NCBI GenBank assembly: GCA_017430945.1
Contig: JAFRMB010000109.1
Location: 1-7,793 of the forward strand
DNA length: 7,793 bases
From: Clostridia bacterium
GTDB taxonomy: Bacteria > Bacillota_A > Clostridia > Christensenellales > Aristaeellaceae
Direction: 5' to 3'
Below, piece after piece: positions 6,033-7,793 of the stretch. The notes under the pieces were generated by a model, which worked only from the letters and a program-made list of their open reading frames with translations, ran no database searches and was not told the origin of the DNA. The translations under genes were made by a program, and so were the position numbers. How positions within the stretch are numbered: position 1 is the stretch's first letter; each line of letters begins with the position of its first letter.

Positions 6033-6527
6033 ATGGCACATCCATTGATCGATCGGGCATTTTATGAAGCGATCGTCCATTTCGACGACGACGAGGCTGC
6101 AAGGGAACACTACTACAGGATCATGGATTCGGAGATCGCCGTGGGCAGTCGGCGCGAGACCGTGCGCAAGCAGATCCTCCGCGTCTATGCGATGCTGTTC
6201 TGCGACGATCTGGCGCTGGAGCCGGGTCAGCTCGCAGGGCCTGACGAGGTGGAGGCCACCGCGGACCGGCTCTACACCGGCTGCATGGGCTTCGATCCCG
6301 CGCACTGGTACCGCATGCAGCACCACTTCCCCATCATCGATGACGACAACTACGACCGCTTCGCGGCGCTGGTGGTGGCGGATCTGAGCGCCGGTCCGCT
6401 GCACGAGGCGGCGATCCACGGCGGCGACATGCTGCTGCTGGGCGAGCCGGACCCGCTCCACATGACGCCCGTGCAGCGCGAGCATCAGCAGGTGCGCGCC
6501 ATCGCGCTGGAAGGAGATGCGACATGA
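6033..6527 (+). CDS. Hypothetical acidic protein coupled to the downstream regulator
   Basis: I do not recognise this 164-residue protein. It has no signal peptide or membrane helix, so it should be cytosolic. It is strongly acidic, with about 30 Asp/Glu against about 13 Arg/Lys. Asp clusters include FDDDEA (17-22) and IIDDDNYD (101-108). A histidine/aromatic stretch, HWYRMQHHF, lies at 91-99. The N-terminal two thirds look helical. The ATG start has GGAGG five bases upstream and a near-consensus promoter just before it. The TGA overlaps the regulator start as ATGA, so the two proteins are probably made together and may act together. A binding partner or modulator of the regulator is possible but is inferred only from this coupling. 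Confidence 0.85.
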   Translation: MAHPLIDRAFYEAIVHFDDDEAAREHYYRIMDSEIAVGSRRETVRKQILRVYAMLFCDDLALEPGQLAGPDEVEATADRLYTGCMGFDPAHWYRMQHHFPIIDDDNYDRFAALVVADLSAGPLHEAAIHGGDMLLLGEPDPLHMTPVQREHQQVRAIALEGDAT

Positions 6528-7336
6528 CCTTTCTTGCAGTGGATAAAAACGCCGACAGGCTGCACGCGCTCTCTGAGATGCTCTCTGCCCGCCGGCCCGA
6601 CGCGGAGCTGTTGTGCTTCACGGGGAGCCTCGAGGCGCTGGCCGCCGCCAGACAGAAGGAGATCGACGTCGCGTTCCTCGAGGCCGATATGCCCGAGCTG
6701 AGCGGCACCGACCTTGGTCTGTACTTGAAGGATCTGTACCCCCTCGTCAATCTGATCTATCTCTCCGACGGGCCGGAGCACGCGTACGCCGCGCTGACCC
6801 AACACGCCAGCGGCTATGTGGTCCGTCCGGCGACCGACGACGCGCTGCGCAACGAGTTGGAAGACCTGCGCCACCCCGCCGCGGAGAAGGCGCGCAAGCG
6901 CGTGTTCGCGCAGACGTTCGGCAATTTCGAGCTGTTCGTGGACGGCGCCCCCGTGGTGTTCAAGTATTCCCGCACCAAGGAGATCGTGGCGCTGCTCATC
7001 AACAACCGCGGCGCTCAGACCACGAACGGCGAGATCATCGGCTCCCTCTGGGAGGACGACGGCGACCCTGAGAAAAAGGCATCCTACCTGAGCAATCTGC
7101 GGCAGGACCTCCAAAACACGATGACCCGACTCAAGCTCACCGGCATCATCATCAAGCAGCGCGGCAGCCTGGCCATCGCGGCCGACAGGATCGAGTGCGA
7201 TCTTTACGACTGGCTCGCCAAAAAGAAGGAATCAAAATACCAGTATCTCGGCGATTACATGAACCAGTACAGCTGGGCCGAGTACATCCACGCGGAGCTG
7301 GATGAGATCAGCTGGGCCATGGAAGACGATGATTGA
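6524..7336 (+). CDS. Response regulator with degenerate receiver and SARP-type winged helix
   Basis: This is a 270-residue DNA-binding regulator. Residues 1-115 look like a CheY-type receiver, but key positions differ. The phospho-acceptor Asp is Glu53 (FLEADMPELSG, 51-61), the acidic pair is Asp7-Lys8, and the conserved Lys before Pro is Arg101 (GYVVRP). The switch Thr is conservatively Ser81. After a linker, about 130-230 form an OmpR/SARP-like winged helix (starting FGNFELFVDG, with helices around 149-162 and 184-204). The C-terminal GDYMNQYSWAEY (243-254) resembles the end of COG3947-type Clostridial receiver-SARP proteins, as I recall. The start ATG has AAGGAG seven bases upstream, overlapping the previous stop. 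No histidine kinase gene is adjacent. Regulation by phosphorylation looks unlikely. The downstream transporter is a plausible target. Confidence 0.85.
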   Translation: MTFLAVDKNADRLHALSEMLSARRPDAELLCFTGSLEALAAARQKEIDVAFLEADMPELSGTDLGLYLKDLYPLVNLIYLSDGPEHAYAALTQHASGYVVRPATDDALRNELEDLRHPAAEKARKRVFAQTFGNFELFVDGAPVVFKYSRTKEIVALLINNRGAQTTNGEIIGSLWEDDGDPEKKASYLSNLRQDLQNTMTRLKLTGIIIKQRGSLAIAADRIECDLYDWLAKKKESKYQYLGDYMNQYSWAEYIHAELDEISWAMEDDD

Positions 7337-7386
7337 CCTTCCGCGCGCCGCGCACCGATGAACGACATAGATGGAGGCAGATCGAT

Positions 7387-7793
7387 ATGATACGCAGACT
7401 CATCCGGCAGATGCTGACGGCCCAGATCCTCTCCGCGCTGACGGTCTCGCTGTGTCTGTTGATCGACAGCATCATGATCGGCCGCTTCCTTGGCGATCGC
7501 GCACTGACCGCCTACGGGCTGGCCAACCCGGTGCTGCTGATCATCGGCGCGGTGGGCAGCACGCTGTGCGCCGGCGCACAGGTGTCGTGCAGCCGCTCGC
7601 TGGGCAGGGGCGATCAAACGGAGACCGACGTCGGTTACTCGTCCGCCGTCGCGACGGCTGCCGTGTTCTCGCTGGCCTTCATGATACCGGTGCTGCTGCT
7701 GAACGTTCCGATCGCCCGCCTGTTCGGCGCCGACGAGCCCGCGCTCCTCAGCGACACCAGCCGCTACATGGCAGGCTTCAGCATCGGCGCGCC
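7387..7793 (+). CDS. MATE-family efflux transporter, N-terminal fragment (runs off window)
   Basis: The frame opened by ATG 7387 runs uninterrupted to the window edge, giving 135 residues of a protein that in this family is usually about 440-460. MATE proteins are polytopic inner-membrane exporters that use Na+ or H+ gradients to expel drugs or metabolites. Family features visible are a first helix with LIDSIMIGRFLGDRALTAYG (about 25-44), a second hydrophobic segment ending in AGAQVSCSRSLGRGD (about 65-79), the typical loop motif with an LGRGD end, and a third helix (about 90-110). GGAGG lies nine bases upstream. The gene starts 50 bases after the regulator stop with no visible terminator between, so cotranscription is likely. 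The substrate cannot be predicted. Confidence 0.88.
   Translation, partial: MIRRLIRQMLTAQILSALTVSLCLLIDSIMIGRFLGDRALTAYGLANPVLLIIGAVGSTLCAGAQVSCSRSLGRGDQTETDVGYSSAVATAAVFSLAFMIPVLLLNVPIARLFGADEPALLSDTSRYMAGFSIGA

Noticed and set aside
5823..6485. Minus-strand frames covering the spacer and the acidic-protein gene.
   Set aside because: No ribosome binding site or domain is seen; the plus-strand gene has a promoter, a strong ribosome binding site and a coupled stop/start.
1..7793. Defence system, mobile element or CRISPR array.
   Set aside because: No transposase, integrase, nuclease, repeat-spacer pattern or toxin-antitoxin pair is visible; the identified genes are metabolic, signalling and transport genes.

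Overview
The window reads as chromosomal DNA of a G+C-rich member of the Bacillota (Clostridia-like, perhaps an uncultured gut lineage). The evidence is a cdaA-cdaR (c-di-AMP) gene pair, strong GGAGG-type ribosome binding sites on nearly every gene, sigma-A-like promoters, and a response-regulator/SARP-type regulator of a kind I associate with Clostridia. The lineage is inferred. No rRNA, tRNA, CRISPR array, insertion sequence or phage gene is visible.

Left arm (about 50-4900, minus strand): a compact five-gene operon transcribed leftward. Its order is cdaA (diadenylate cyclase), cdaR (YbbR-repeat partner of CdaA), an unrecognised single-pass membrane protein with blocks of opposite charge, an SGNH/GDSL esterase resembling the MsAcT arylesterase, and an iron-dependent alcohol dehydrogenase. 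Gene ends overlap or lie within 30 bases of each other. A probable promoter at about 4894-4922 precedes a leader holding a perfect 14-bp palindrome. A GC hairpin at 1-19 may terminate the operon. The first two genes make and control c-di-AMP, an essential messenger for osmotic and cell-wall homeostasis. The usual next gene, glmM, is absent and the last three genes are unusual company.

Centre (about 4978-5827, plus strand): a divergently transcribed single gene, an AraD-type L-ribulose-5-phosphate 4-epimerase/class II aldolase. It has its own extended -10 promoter, a leader hairpin just upstream of the ribosome binding site, and an intrinsic terminator behind it.

Right arm (about 5968-7793, plus strand): a promoter drives an unrecognised, very acidic 164-residue protein. 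Through an ATGA overlap it is coupled to a 270-residue regulator with a degenerate receiver domain (Glu at the phospho-acceptor position) and a winged-helix C-terminus. Fifty bases later a MATE-family transporter starts and runs off the window. The regulator may control the transporter, but nothing in the sequence proves it.

The most interesting points are the atypical receiver with its coupled unknown acidic partner, and the non-canonical cargo of the cdaA-cdaR operon. I did not find a clear new defence or mobile system.
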